DNA of 64,000 bases from Pelodera strongyloides (taxonomy: Eukaryota; Nematoda; Chromadorea; Rhabditida; Rhabditidae), in the NCBI GenBank assembly GCA_036852015.1, contig JAANDG010000551.1, positions 34,799 to 98,798 of the forward strand, read 5' to 3'. Shown here piece by piece: positions 47,828-59,800 of the stretch. Position numbers and translations under genes: made by a program. The notes under the pieces were generated by a model. It was given only the letters and a program-made list of their open reading frames with translations. It was not told the origin of the DNA and ran no database searches. Each line of letters opens with the position of its first letter. The first letter of the stretch is position 1.

Positions 47828-50800
47828 GGCAAGATGCTGCACGAGTAAAAAACGAGCTCAAAATCTCAGCTCAGTGTTTTTGTACCAGAAAACCCTGTGG
47901 CAAGATGCTGAACGAGTTCAAAATCTCAGCTCGGTGTTTTTGTACCAGAAAACCCTGTGGCAAGATGCTGAACGAGTAAAAAACGAGTTCAAAATCTCAG
48001 CTCAGTGTTTTTGTACCAGAAAACCCTGTGGCAAATGCGAAGAAACTGCTCAGTTTTTCAACGAAACCTGTGGCAAGATGCTGAACGAGTAAAAACGAGT
48101 TCAAAATCTCAGCTCAGGTTTTTTGTACCAGAAAACCCTTGGCAAGATCTGAACGAGTCAAAACGAAGTTCAACTCTCACTCAGTGTTTTTGTACCAGAA
48201 ACCCTGTGGCAAGATGCTGAACGAGTAAAAAACGAGTTCAACAATCTCAGCTCAGTGTTTTTTGTACCAGAAAACCCTGTGGCAAGATGCTGAACGAGTA
48301 AAAAACGAGTTCAAAATCTCAGCTCAGTGTTTTTGTACCAGAAAACCCTGTGCAGATGCTGAACGAGTAAAAACGAGTTCAACATCTCAGCTCAGTTGTT
48401 TTTTGCCAGAAAACCCTGTGGCAAGATGCTGAACGAGTAAAACCGAGTTCAAATCTCAGCTCAGTGTTTTTGTACCAGAAAACCCTGTGGCAAGATGCTG
48501 AACGAGTAAAAACGAGGTCAAAATCTCAGCCACAGGTTTTTTGTACCAGAAAACCCCTGTGGCAAGATGCTAACGAGCAAAAAACGAGTTCAAAATCTCA
48601 GCTCAGTGTTTTTTGTACCAGAAACCCTGTGGCAAGATGCTGAACGAGTAAAAACGAGTTCAAAATCTCAGCTCAGCTCAGTGTTTTTTGTACCAGAAAA
48701 ACCCTGTGGCAAGATGCTGACGAGTAAAAACGAGTTTCAAAATCTCAGCTCAGTGTTTTTGTACCAGAAAACCCTGTGGCAAGATGCTGAACGAGTAAAA
48801 AACGAGTTCAAAATCTCAGCTCATTGTTTTTTTGTACCAGAAAACCCTGTGGCAAGATGCTGAACGAGTAAAAACGAGTTCAAACATCTCAGCTCATTGT
48901 TTTTGTACCAGAAAACCCTGTGGCAAGATGCTGAACGAGTTTCAAAAAACGAGTTCAAAATCTCAGCTCACAGTGTTTTTGTACCAGAAAAACCCTGTGG
49001 CAAGATGCTGAACGAGTAAAAAACGAGTTCAAAATCTCAGCTCAGTGTTTTTGTACCAGAAAACCCTGTGGCAAGATGCTGAAAGCGAGTAAAAAAACGA
49101 GTTCAAAATCTCAGCTCAGTCAGTTTTTTGTACCAAAACCCTGTGGCAAGATGCTGAACGAGTAAAAAACGAGTTCAAAATCTCAGCTCAGTGTTTTTGT
49201 ACCACCAGAAAACCCTGTGGCAAGATGCTGAACGAGTAAAAACGAGTTCAAAATCTCAGCCTCAGTGTTTTTGTACCAGAAAACCCTGTGGCAATGCTGA
49301 ACGGTACAAACAAGTTCAAATCTCAGCTCAGTGTTTTTGTACCAGAAAACCCTGTGGCAAGATGCTGAACGAGTTCAAACATCTCACTCAGTGTTTTTGT
49401 ACCAGAAAACCCTGGGCAAGATGCTGAACGGTAAAAACCGAGTTCAACATCTCAGCTCAGTGTTTTTGTACCAGAAAACCCTGTGGCAATATGCTGACGA
49501 GTAAAAACGAGTTCAAAATCTCAGCTCAGTGTTTTTGTACCAGAAAACCCTGTGGCAAGATGCTGAACGAGTTCAATCAATCTCAGCTCATGGTTTTTTA
49601 ACCAGAAAACCCTGTGGCAAGATGCTGAACGAGTAAAAAACGAGTTCAAATCTCAGCTCACTCAGTGTTTTTGTACCAGAAACCCTGTGGCAAGATGCTG
49701 AACGAGTAAAAACGAGTTCAAATCTCAGCTCAGTGTTTTTGTACCAGAAAACCCTGTGGCAAGATGCTGAACGAGTAAAAACGAGTTCAAAATCTCAGCT
49801 CAGTGTTTTTTTATACCAGAAAACCCTGTGGGCAAGATGCTGAACGTAAAAACGAGTTCAAAAATCTCAGCCACTCATTGTTTTTGTACCAAAACCCTGT
49901 GGCAAGATGCTGAACGAGTAAAAACGAGTTCACAAATCTCAGCTCAGTGTTTTTTGTACCAGAAAACCCTGTGGCAAGATGCTGACGAGTAAAAAACGAG
50001 TTCAAAATCTCAGCTCAGTGTTTTTGTACCAGAAAACCCTGTGGCAAGATGCTGAACGAGTAAAAAACGAGTTCAAATCTCAGCTCAGTGTTTTTGTACC
50101 AAAAAAATGTGGCAAGATGCTGAACGAGTAAAAAACGAGTTCAACGTCTCAGCTCAGTGTTTTTATACCAGAAAACCCTGTGGCAAGATGCTGAACGAGT
50201 TAAAACGAGTTCAAATCTCAGCGCAGTGTTTTTTACCCAGAAACCCTGTGGCAAGATGCTGAACGGTAAAAAACGAGTTTCAAATCTCAGCTCAGTTTTT
50301 GTACCAGAAAACCCTGTGGCAAGATGCTTTTGACGAGTAAAAAAAACGAGTTTCAGAATCTCGCTCAGTGGTTTTTACCAGAAAACCCTGTGGCAAGATG
50401 CTGAACGAGTAAAAAAGAGTTCAAAATCTCAGCTCAGTGTTTTTTGTACCAGAAAACCCTGTGGCAAGATGCTGAACGAGTAAAAAACGAGTTCAAAATC
50501 TCAGCTCAGTGTTTTTGTACCAGAAACCCTGTGGCAAGATGCTGAACGAGTAAAAAAAACGAGTTCAACATCTCAGCTCAGTGTGTTTTACCAGAAAACC
50601 CTGTGGCAAGATGCTGAACGAGTAAAAAACGAGTCAACAATCTCAGCTCAGTGTTTTTGTACCAGAAAACCCTGTGCAAGATGCTGAACGAGTAAAAACG
50701 AGTTCAAAATCTCAGCTCAGTGTTTTTGTACCAGAAAACCCTGTGGCAAGATGAACGAGTAAAAACGAGTTCAACATCTCAGCTCAGTGTTTTTGTACCA

Positions 50801-53800
50801 GAAAACCCTGTGGCAATGCTAAAAAAAACGAGTTCAAAATCTCAGCTCAGTGTTTTTGTACCAGAAAACCCTGTGGCAAGATGCTGAACGAGTTCAACAT
50901 CTCAGCTCAGTGTTTTTGTACCAGAAAACCCTGTGGCAAGATGCTGAACGAGTAAAAACCGAGTTCAAAATCTCAGCTCAGTTTTTTTGTACCAGAAAAC
51001 CCTGTGGCAAGATGCTGACGAGTAAAAAACGAGTTCAAATCTCAGCTCAGTGTTTTTGTGTTTTTGTACCAGAAAACCCTGTGGCAGATCTGAACGATGC
51101 TGAAACGTTCAACGGTTAAAACTCAGCTCAGTGTTTTTTGTAACCAGAAAACCCTGTGGCAAGATGCTGAACGAGTAAAAACGAGTTCAAAATCTCAGCT
51201 CAGTGTTTTTGTACCAGAAACCCTGTGGCAAGATGCTGAACGAGTAAACGAGTTCAAATCTCAGCTCAGTGTTTTTGTACCAGAAAACCCTGTGGCAAGA
51301 TGCTGAACGAGTAAAAAAACGAGTTCAAAATCTCAGCTCAGTGTTTTTGTACCAAAAACCCTGTGGCAAGATGCTGAACGAGTAAAAACGAGTTCAACAT
51401 CTCAGCTCAGTGTTTTTACCAGAAAACCCTGTGGCAAGATGCTGAACGAGTAAAAAACGAGTTCAAAATCTCAGCTCAGTGTTTTTGTACCAGAAACCCT
51501 GTGGCAAGATGCTGAACGAGTAAAAAACGAGTTCAAAATCTCAGCTCAGTGTTTTTGTACCAGAAAACCCTGTGGCAAGATGCTGAACGAGTAAAAACGA
51601 GTTCAACATCTCAGCTCAGTGTTTTTGTACCAGAAAACCCTGTGGCAAGATGCTGAACGAGTAAAAACGAGTTCAACATCTCAGCTCAGTGTTTTTGTAC
51701 CAGAAAACCCTGTGGCAAGATGCTGAACGAGTAAAAACGAGTTCAACATCTCAGCTCAGTGTTTTTGTACCAGAAAACCCTGTGGCAAGATGCTGAACGA
51801 GTAAAAAACGAGTTCAAATCTCAGCCAGTGTTTTTGTACCAGAAAACCCTGTGGCAAGATGCTGACGAGTAAAAAACGAGTTCAAAATCTCAGCTCAGTG
51901 TTTTTTTTGTACCAAAACCCTGTGGCAAGATGCTGAACGAGTAAAAAACGAGTTCAAAATCTCAGCTCAGTGTTTTTGTACCAGAAACCCTGTGGCAAGA
52001 TGCTGAACGAGTAAAAAAACGAGTTCAAAATCTCAGCTCAGTGTTTTTTGTACCAGAAAACCCTGTGGCAAGATGCTGAACGAGTAAAAACGAGTTCAAC
52101 ATCTCAGCTCAGTGTTTTTGTACCAGAAAACCCTGTGGCAAGATGCTGAACGAGTAAAAAAAACAAGTTCAAATCTCAGCTCAACTCAGTGTTTTTGTAC
52201 CAGAAAACCCTGTGGCAAGATGCTGAACGAGTAAAAAAACGAGTTCAACATCTCAGCTCAGTGTTTTTGTACCAGAAAACCCTGTGGCAAGATGCTGACG
52301 AGTAAAAAAAAACGAGTTCAAAATCTCAGCTCACATGTTTTTTGTACCAGAAAACCCTGTGGCAAGATGCTGAAACGAGTAAAAAACGAGTTCAAAACGT
52401 CTCAGCTCAGTGTTTTTGTACCAGAAAACCCTGTGGCAAGATGCTGAACGAGTAAAAAACGAGTTCAAAATCTCAGCTCACTCAGTGTTTTTGTACCAGA
52501 AAACCCTGTGGCAAGATGCTGAACGAGTAAAAAACGAGTTCAACATCTCAGCTCAGTGTTTTTGTACCAGAAAACCCTGTGGCAAGATGCTGAACGAGTT
52601 CAACATCTCAGCTCAGTGTTTTTGTACCAGAAAACCCTGTGGCAAGATGCTGAACGAGTAAAAAAACGAGTTCAAACATCTCAGCTCAGTGTTTTTGTAC
52701 CAGAAAAAAACCCTGTGGCAAGATGCTGAACGAGTAAAAAACGAGTTCAAAATCTCAGCTCAGTGTTTTGTACCAGAAAACCCTGTGGCAAGATGCTGAA
52801 CGAGTAAAAAACGAGTTCAACAATCTCAGCTCAGTGTTTTTGTACAGACCAGAAACCCTGTGGCAAGATGCTGAACGAGTTCAAAAACGAGTTCAAAATC
52901 TAAGCTCAGTGTTTTTGTAAAACCAGAAAACCACTGCGTTTTTGTACCAGAAAACCCTGTGGCAAGATGCTGAACGAGTAAAAAAAACGAGTTCAAAATC
53001 TCAGCTCACTCAGTGTTTTTGTACCAGAAAAACCCTGTGGCAAGAATGCTGAACGAGTAAAAAAAACGAGTTCAACATCTCCAGCTCAGTTTTTGTTTGA
53101 AAACCCTGTGGCAATGCTGAACAGTTCAACATCTCAGCTCAGTGTTTTTGTACCAGAAAACCCTGTGGCAAGATGCTGAACGAGTAAAAAAACGAGTTCA
53201 ACATCTCAGCTCAGTGTTTTGTACCAGAAAACCCTGTGGCAAGATGCTGAACGAGTTCAAAAACGAGTCACATCTCAGTGGTTTTTTGTACCAGAAAACC
53301 CTGTGGCAAGATGCTGAACGAGTAAAAAACGAGTTCAAAATCTCAGCTCAGTGTTTTTGTACCAGAAAACCTGTGGCAAGATGCTGAACGAGTAAAAAAA
53401 ACGAGTTCAAAATCTCAGCTCAGTGTTTTTGTACCAGAAAACCCTGTGGCAAGATGCTGAACGAGTAAAAAACGAGTTTCAACATCTCAAGCTCAGTGTT
53501 TTTTGTACCAGAAAACCCTGTGGCAAGATGCTGAACGAGTAAAAAAAACGAGTTCAACAATCTCAGCTCAGTGTTTTTGTACCAGAAAACCCTGTGGCAA
53601 GATGCTGAACGAGTAAAAACGAGTTTCAAAATCTCAGCTCAGTGTTTTTGTACCAGAAAACCCTGTGGCAAGATGCTGAACGAAAAAAACGAGTTCAAAT
53701 CTCAGCTCAGTGTTTTTTGTACCAGAAAACCCTGTGGGCAAGATGCTGAAACGAGTAAAAAACGAGTTCAACATCTCAGCTCAGTGTTTTTGTACCAGAA

Positions 53801-56800
53801 AACCCTGTGGCAAGATGCTGAACGAGTAAAAAAAAAAAAACGAGTTCAGCTCACTCAGTGTTTTTGTACCAGAAAACCCTGTGGCAGATGCTGAACGAGT
53901 AAAAAAACGAGTTCAACGTCTCAGCTCAGTGTTTTTTTACCAGAAACCCTGTGGCAAGATGCTGAACGAGTAAAAAACGAGTTTTCAACAATCTCAGCTC
54001 AGTGTTTTTGTAACAGAAAACCCTGTGGCAAGATGCTGAACGAGTAAAAAACGAGTTCAAATCTCAGCTCAGTGTTTTTGTACCAGAAAAACCCTGTGGC
54101 AAGATGCTGAACGAGTAAAAAACGAGTTCAAAATCTCAGCTCAGTGTTTTTGTACCAGAAAAACCCTGTGGCAAGATGCTGAACGAGTAAAAAACAGTTC
54201 ACATCTCAGCTCAGTGTTTTTTGTACCAGAAAACCCTGTGGCAAGATGCTGAAACGAGTAAAAACGAGTTCAAATCTCAGCTCAGTGTTTTTGTACAGAA
54301 AACCCTGTGGCAAGATGCTGAACGAGTAAAACGAGTTCAAAATCTCAGCCTCAGTGTTTTTGTACCAGAAAACCCTGTGGCAAGATGCGAACCAGTAAAA
54401 AACGAGTTCAACGTCTCAGCTCAGTGTTTTTGTACCAGAAAACCCTGTGGCAAGATGCTGAACGAGTAAACGAGTTCAAAATCTCAGCTCAGTGTTTTTG
54501 TACCAGAAAACCCTGTGGCAAGATGCTGAACGAGTAAAAACGAGTTCAACATCTCAGCTCAGTGTTTTTGTACCAGAAAACCCTGTGGCAAGATGCTGAA
54601 CGAGTAAAAACGAGTTCAACATCTCAGCTCAGTGTTTTTGTACCAGAAAACCCTGTGGCAAGATGCTGAACGAGTAAAAACCGAGTTCAACATCTCAGCT
54701 CAGTGTTTTTCTACCAGAAAACCCTGTGGCAAGATGCTGAACGAGTAAAAAACGAGTTCAACATCTCAGCTCAGTGTTTTTGTACCAGAAAACCCTGTGG
54801 CAAGATGGCTGAACGAGTTCAACGTCTCAGCTCAGTGTTTTTATACCAGAAAACCCTGTGGCAAGATGCTGAACGAGTAAAAAACGAGTTCAAAATCTCA
54901 GCTCACTCAGTGTTTTTGTACCAGAAAACCCTGTGGCAAGATGCTGAACGAGTAAAAAAACGAGTTCAACATCTCAGCTCAGTGTTTTTTGTACCAGAAA
55001 AACCCTGTGGCAAGATGCTGAACGAGTAAAAAACGAGTTCAACATCTCAGCTCAGTGTTTTTTGTACCAGAAAAACCCTGTGGCAAGATGCTGAACGAGT
55101 AAAAACGAGTTCAAATCTTCTCATCAGTGTTTTTGTACCAGAAAACCCTGTGGCAAGATGCTGAACGAGTAAAAAACGAGTTCAAATCTCAGCTCAGTGT
55201 TTTTATACCAGAAAACCCTGTGGCAAGATGCTGAACGAGTAAAAACGAGTTCAAATCTCAGCTCAGTGTTTTTGTACCAGAAACCCTGTGGCAAGATGCT
55301 GAACGAGTAAAAAACGAGTTCAACATCTCAGCCCAGTGTTTTTGTACCAGAAAAAAACCCTGTGGCAAGATGCTGAACGAGTAAAAACGAGTTCAACATC
55401 TCAGCTCAATGTTTTTGTACCAGAAAAACCCAAAAAAAAAAAAAAACCCTGTGGCAAGATGCTGAACGAGTAAAAAACGAGTTCAAAATCTCAGCTCACT
55501 CAGTGTTTTTGTACCAGAAAACCCTGTGGCAAGATGCTGAACGAGTAAAAAAAACGAGTTTCAACATCTCAGCTCAGTGTTTTTTACCAAAAAACCCTGT
55601 GGCAAGATGCTGAACGAGTAAAAACGAGTTCAACATCTCGCTCAGTGTTTTTTTTTACCAGAAAACCCTGTGGCAAGATGCTGAACGAGTAAAAAAACGA
55701 GTTCAAAGCATCTCAGCTCAGTGTTTTTTTGTACCAGAAAAAAACCTGTGGCAAGATGCTGAACGAGTAAAAAACGAGTTCAAAATCTCAGCTCAGTGTT
55801 TTTGTACCAGAAAACCCTGTGGCAAGATGCTGAACGAGTAAAAAAACGAGTTCAAATCTCAGCTCAGTTGTTTTGTACCAGAAAACCCTGTGGCAAGATG
55901 CTGAACGAGTAAAAAACAAGTTCAACCATCTCAGCTTGCAGTTGTTTTTGTAACCAGAAAACCCTGTGGCAAGATGTGAAACGAGTAAAAAACGAGGTCA
56001 ACAATCTCAGCTCAGTGTTTTTGTACCAGAAAACCCTGTGGCAAGATGCTGAAACGAGTAAAAAACGAGTTCAAATCTCAGCTCAGTGTTTTTACCAGAA
56101 AACCCTGTGGCAAGATGCTGAACGAGTTAAAAAACGAGTTCAACAATCCAGCTCAGTGTTTTTGTACCAGAAAACCCTTGGGCAAGATGCTGAACGAGTA
56201 AAAAACGAGTTCAAATCTCAGCTCAGGTTTTTTACCAGAAAACCCTGTGGCAAGATGCTGAACGAGTTAAAAACGAGTTCAAAATCTCAGCTCAGTGTTT
56301 TGTACCAGAAACCCTGTGGCAAGATGCTGAACGAGTTAAAAACGAGTTCAACATCTCAGCTCAGTGTTTTTGTACCAGAAAACCCTGTGGCAAGATGCTG
56401 AACGAGTAAAAACGAGTTCAAAATCTCAGCTCACATGTGTTTTTTGTACCAGAAAACCGAAAACCCTGTGGCAAGATGCTGAACGAGTAAAAAACGAGTT
56501 CAAAATCTCAGCTCAGTGTTTTTGTTTTTTTTTACCAGAAAACCCCTGTGGCAAGATGCTGAACGAGTAAAAAAACGAGTTCAACATCTCAGCTCAGTGT
56601 TTTTTGTACAGAAAACCCTGTGGCAAGATGCTGAACGAGTAAAAACGAGTTCAATATCTCAGCTCAGTGTTTTTGTACCAGAAAACCCTGTGGCAAGATG
56701 CTGAACGAGTAAAAAAAAAACGAGTTCAAAATCTCAGCTCAGTGTTTTTTGTACCAGAAAACCCTGTGGCAAGATGCTGAAACGAGTAAAAAACGAGTTC

Positions 56801-59800
56801 AAAATCTCAGCTCAGTGTTTTTGTACCAGAAAAACCCTGTGGCAAGATGCTGAACGAGTAAAAAAACGAGTTCAAAATCTCAGCTCACTCAGTGTTTTTG
56901 TACCAGAAAAAAAAAAACCCTGTGGCAAGATGCTGAACGAGTTAAAAACGAGTTCAAAATCTCAGCTCAGTGTTTTTGTACCAGAAAAAAACCCTGTGGC
57001 AAGATGCTGAACGAGTAAAAAACGAGTTCAAAATCTCAGCTCACTCAGTGTTTTTGTACCAGAAAACCCTGTGGCAAGATGCGACGAAGTAAAAAACCGA
57101 GTTTCAAAATCTCAGCTCAGTTTTTTTGTACCAGAAAACCCTGTGGCAAGATGCTGAACGAGTTCAAACGAGTTCAACATCTCAGCTCAGTGTTTTTTTT
57201 TACCAGAAAACCCTGTGGCAAGATGCTGAACGAGTAAAAAAAACGAGTTCAAATCTCAGCTCAGTGTTTTTTGTACCAGAAAACCCTGTGGCAAGATGCT
57301 GAACGAGTAAAAAAAAAAAACGAGTTCAAAATCTCAGCTCAGTGTTTTTATACCAGAAAACCCTGTGGCAAGATGCTGAAGGAGTAAAAACGAGTTCAAA
57401 ATCTCAGCTCAGTGTTTTTGTACCAGAAACCCTGTGGCAAGATGCTGAACGAGTAAAAAACGAGTTCAAAATCTCAGCTCAGTGTTTTTGTACCAGAAAA
57501 ACCCTGTGGCAAGATGCTGAACGAGTAAAAAACGAGTTCAAAATCTCAGCTCAGTGTTTTTGTACCAGAAAACCCTGTGGCAAGATGCTGAACGAGTAAA
57601 AAACGAGTTCAAAATCTCAGCTCACTCAGTGTTTTTTGTACCAGAAAACCCTGTGGCAAGATGCTGAACGAGTAAAAACGAGTTCAAATCTCAGCTCAGT
57701 GTTTTTGTACCAGAAAACCCTGTGGCAAGATGCTGAACGAGTTAAAACGAGTTCAACAATCTCAGCTCAGTGTTTTTTTACCAGAAAACCCTGTGGCAAG
57801 CTGACGAGTAAAAACGAGTTCATGCTCAGTGTTTTTGTACCAGAAAACCCTGTGGCAAGATGCTGAACGAGTAAAAAAACGAGTTCAAATCTCAGCTCAG
57901 TGTTTTTGTACCAGAAAACCCTGTGGCAAGATGCTGAACGAGTAAAAAACGAGTTCAAAATCTCAGCTCAGTGTTTTTGTACCAGAAAAACCCTGTGGCA
58001 AGATGCTGAACGAGTAAAAAACGAGTTCAAAATCTCAGCTCAGTGTTTTTGTACCAGAAAACCCTGTGGCAAGATGCTGAACGAGTAAAAAACGAGTTCA
58101 ACATCTCAGCTCAGTGTTTTTGTACCAGAAAACCCTGTGGCAAGATGCTGAACGAGTAAAAAAACGAGTTCAAAATCTCAGCTCAGTGTTTTTTTGTACC
58201 AGAAAACCCGTGGCAAGATGCTGAACGAGTTAAAAAAACGAGTTCAAAATCTCAGCTCAGTGTTTTTGTACAGAAAACCCTGTGGCAAGATGCTGAACGA
58301 GTAAAAACGAGTTCAAATCTCAGCTCATGGTTTTTGTACCAGAAAACCTGTGGCAAGATGCTGAACGAGTAAAAAACGAGTTCAAAATCTCAGCTCAGTG
58401 TTTTTGTACCAGAAAACCCTTGTGGCAAGATGCTGAACGAGTAAAAAACGAGTTCAAATCTCAGCTCAGTGTTTTTGTACCAGAAAAACCCTGTGGCAAG
58501 ATGCTGAACGAGTAAAAAACGAGTTCAAAATCTCAGCTCACTCAGTGTTTTTTTGTACCAGAAAACCCTGTGGCAAGATGCTGAACGAGTAAAAAAACGA
58601 GTTCAAAATCTCAGCTCAGTGTTTTTGTACCAGAAAACCCTGTGGCAAGATGCTGAACGAGTAAAAACGAGTTCAAAATCTCAGCTCAGTGTTTTTGTAC
58701 CAGAAAACCCTGTGGCAAGATGCTGAACGAGTAAAAAAAACCGAGTTTCAAACATCTCAGCTCAGTGTTTTTGTACCAGAAAACCCTGTGGCAAGATGCT
58801 GAACGAGTAAAAAACGAGTTCAAAATCTCAGCTCAGGTTTTTGTACCAGAAAACCCTGTGGCAAGATGCTGAACGAGTAAAAAACGAGTTCAAAATCTCA
58901 GCTCAGTGTTTTTGTACCAGAAAACCTGTGGCAAGATGCTGAACGAGTAAAAAACGAGTTCAAAATCTCAGCTCACTCAGTGTTTTTGTACCAGAAAACC
59001 CTGTGGCAAGATGCTGAACGAGTAAAAAAAACGAGTTCAAAATCTCAGCTCAGTGTTTTTGTACCAGAAAACCCTGTGGCAAGATGCTGAACGAGTAAAA
59101 AACGAGTTCAAAATCTCAGCTCAGTGTTTTTGTACCAGAAAACCCTGTGGCAAGATGCTGAACGAGTAAAAACGAGTTCAAAATCTCAGCTCAGTGTTTT
59201 TGTACCAGAAAACCCTGTGGCAAGATGCTGAACGAGTTCAAAACGAGTTCAAATCTCAGCTCAGTGTTTTTGTACCAGAAAACCCTGTGGCAAGATGCTG
59301 AACGAGTAAAAAACGAGTTCAAAATCTCAGCTCAGTGTTTTTGTACCAGAAAACCCTGTGGCAAGATGCTGAACGAGTAAAAAACGAGTTCAAAATCTCA
59401 GCTCAGTGTTTTTGTACCAGAAAAAACCCTGTGGCAAGATGCTGAACGAGCGAACGAGTTCAAAATCTCAGCTCAGTGTTTTTGTACCAGAAAACCCTGT
59501 GGCAAGATGCTGAACGAGTAAAAAACGAGTTCAAAATCTCAGCTCACTCAGTGTTTTGTACCAGAAAACCCTGTGGCAAGATGCTGAACGAGTAAAAAAA
59601 CGAGTTCAAATCTCAGCTCAGTGTTTTTTGTACCAGAAAACCCTGTGGCAAGATGCTGAACGAGTTCAAAACGAGTTCAAATCTCAGCTCAGTGTTTTTG
59701 TACCAGAAAACCCTGTGGCAAGATGCTGAACGAGTAAAAAACGAGTTCAAAATCTCAGCTCAGTGTTTTTGTACCAGAAAACCCTGTGGCAAGATGCTGA

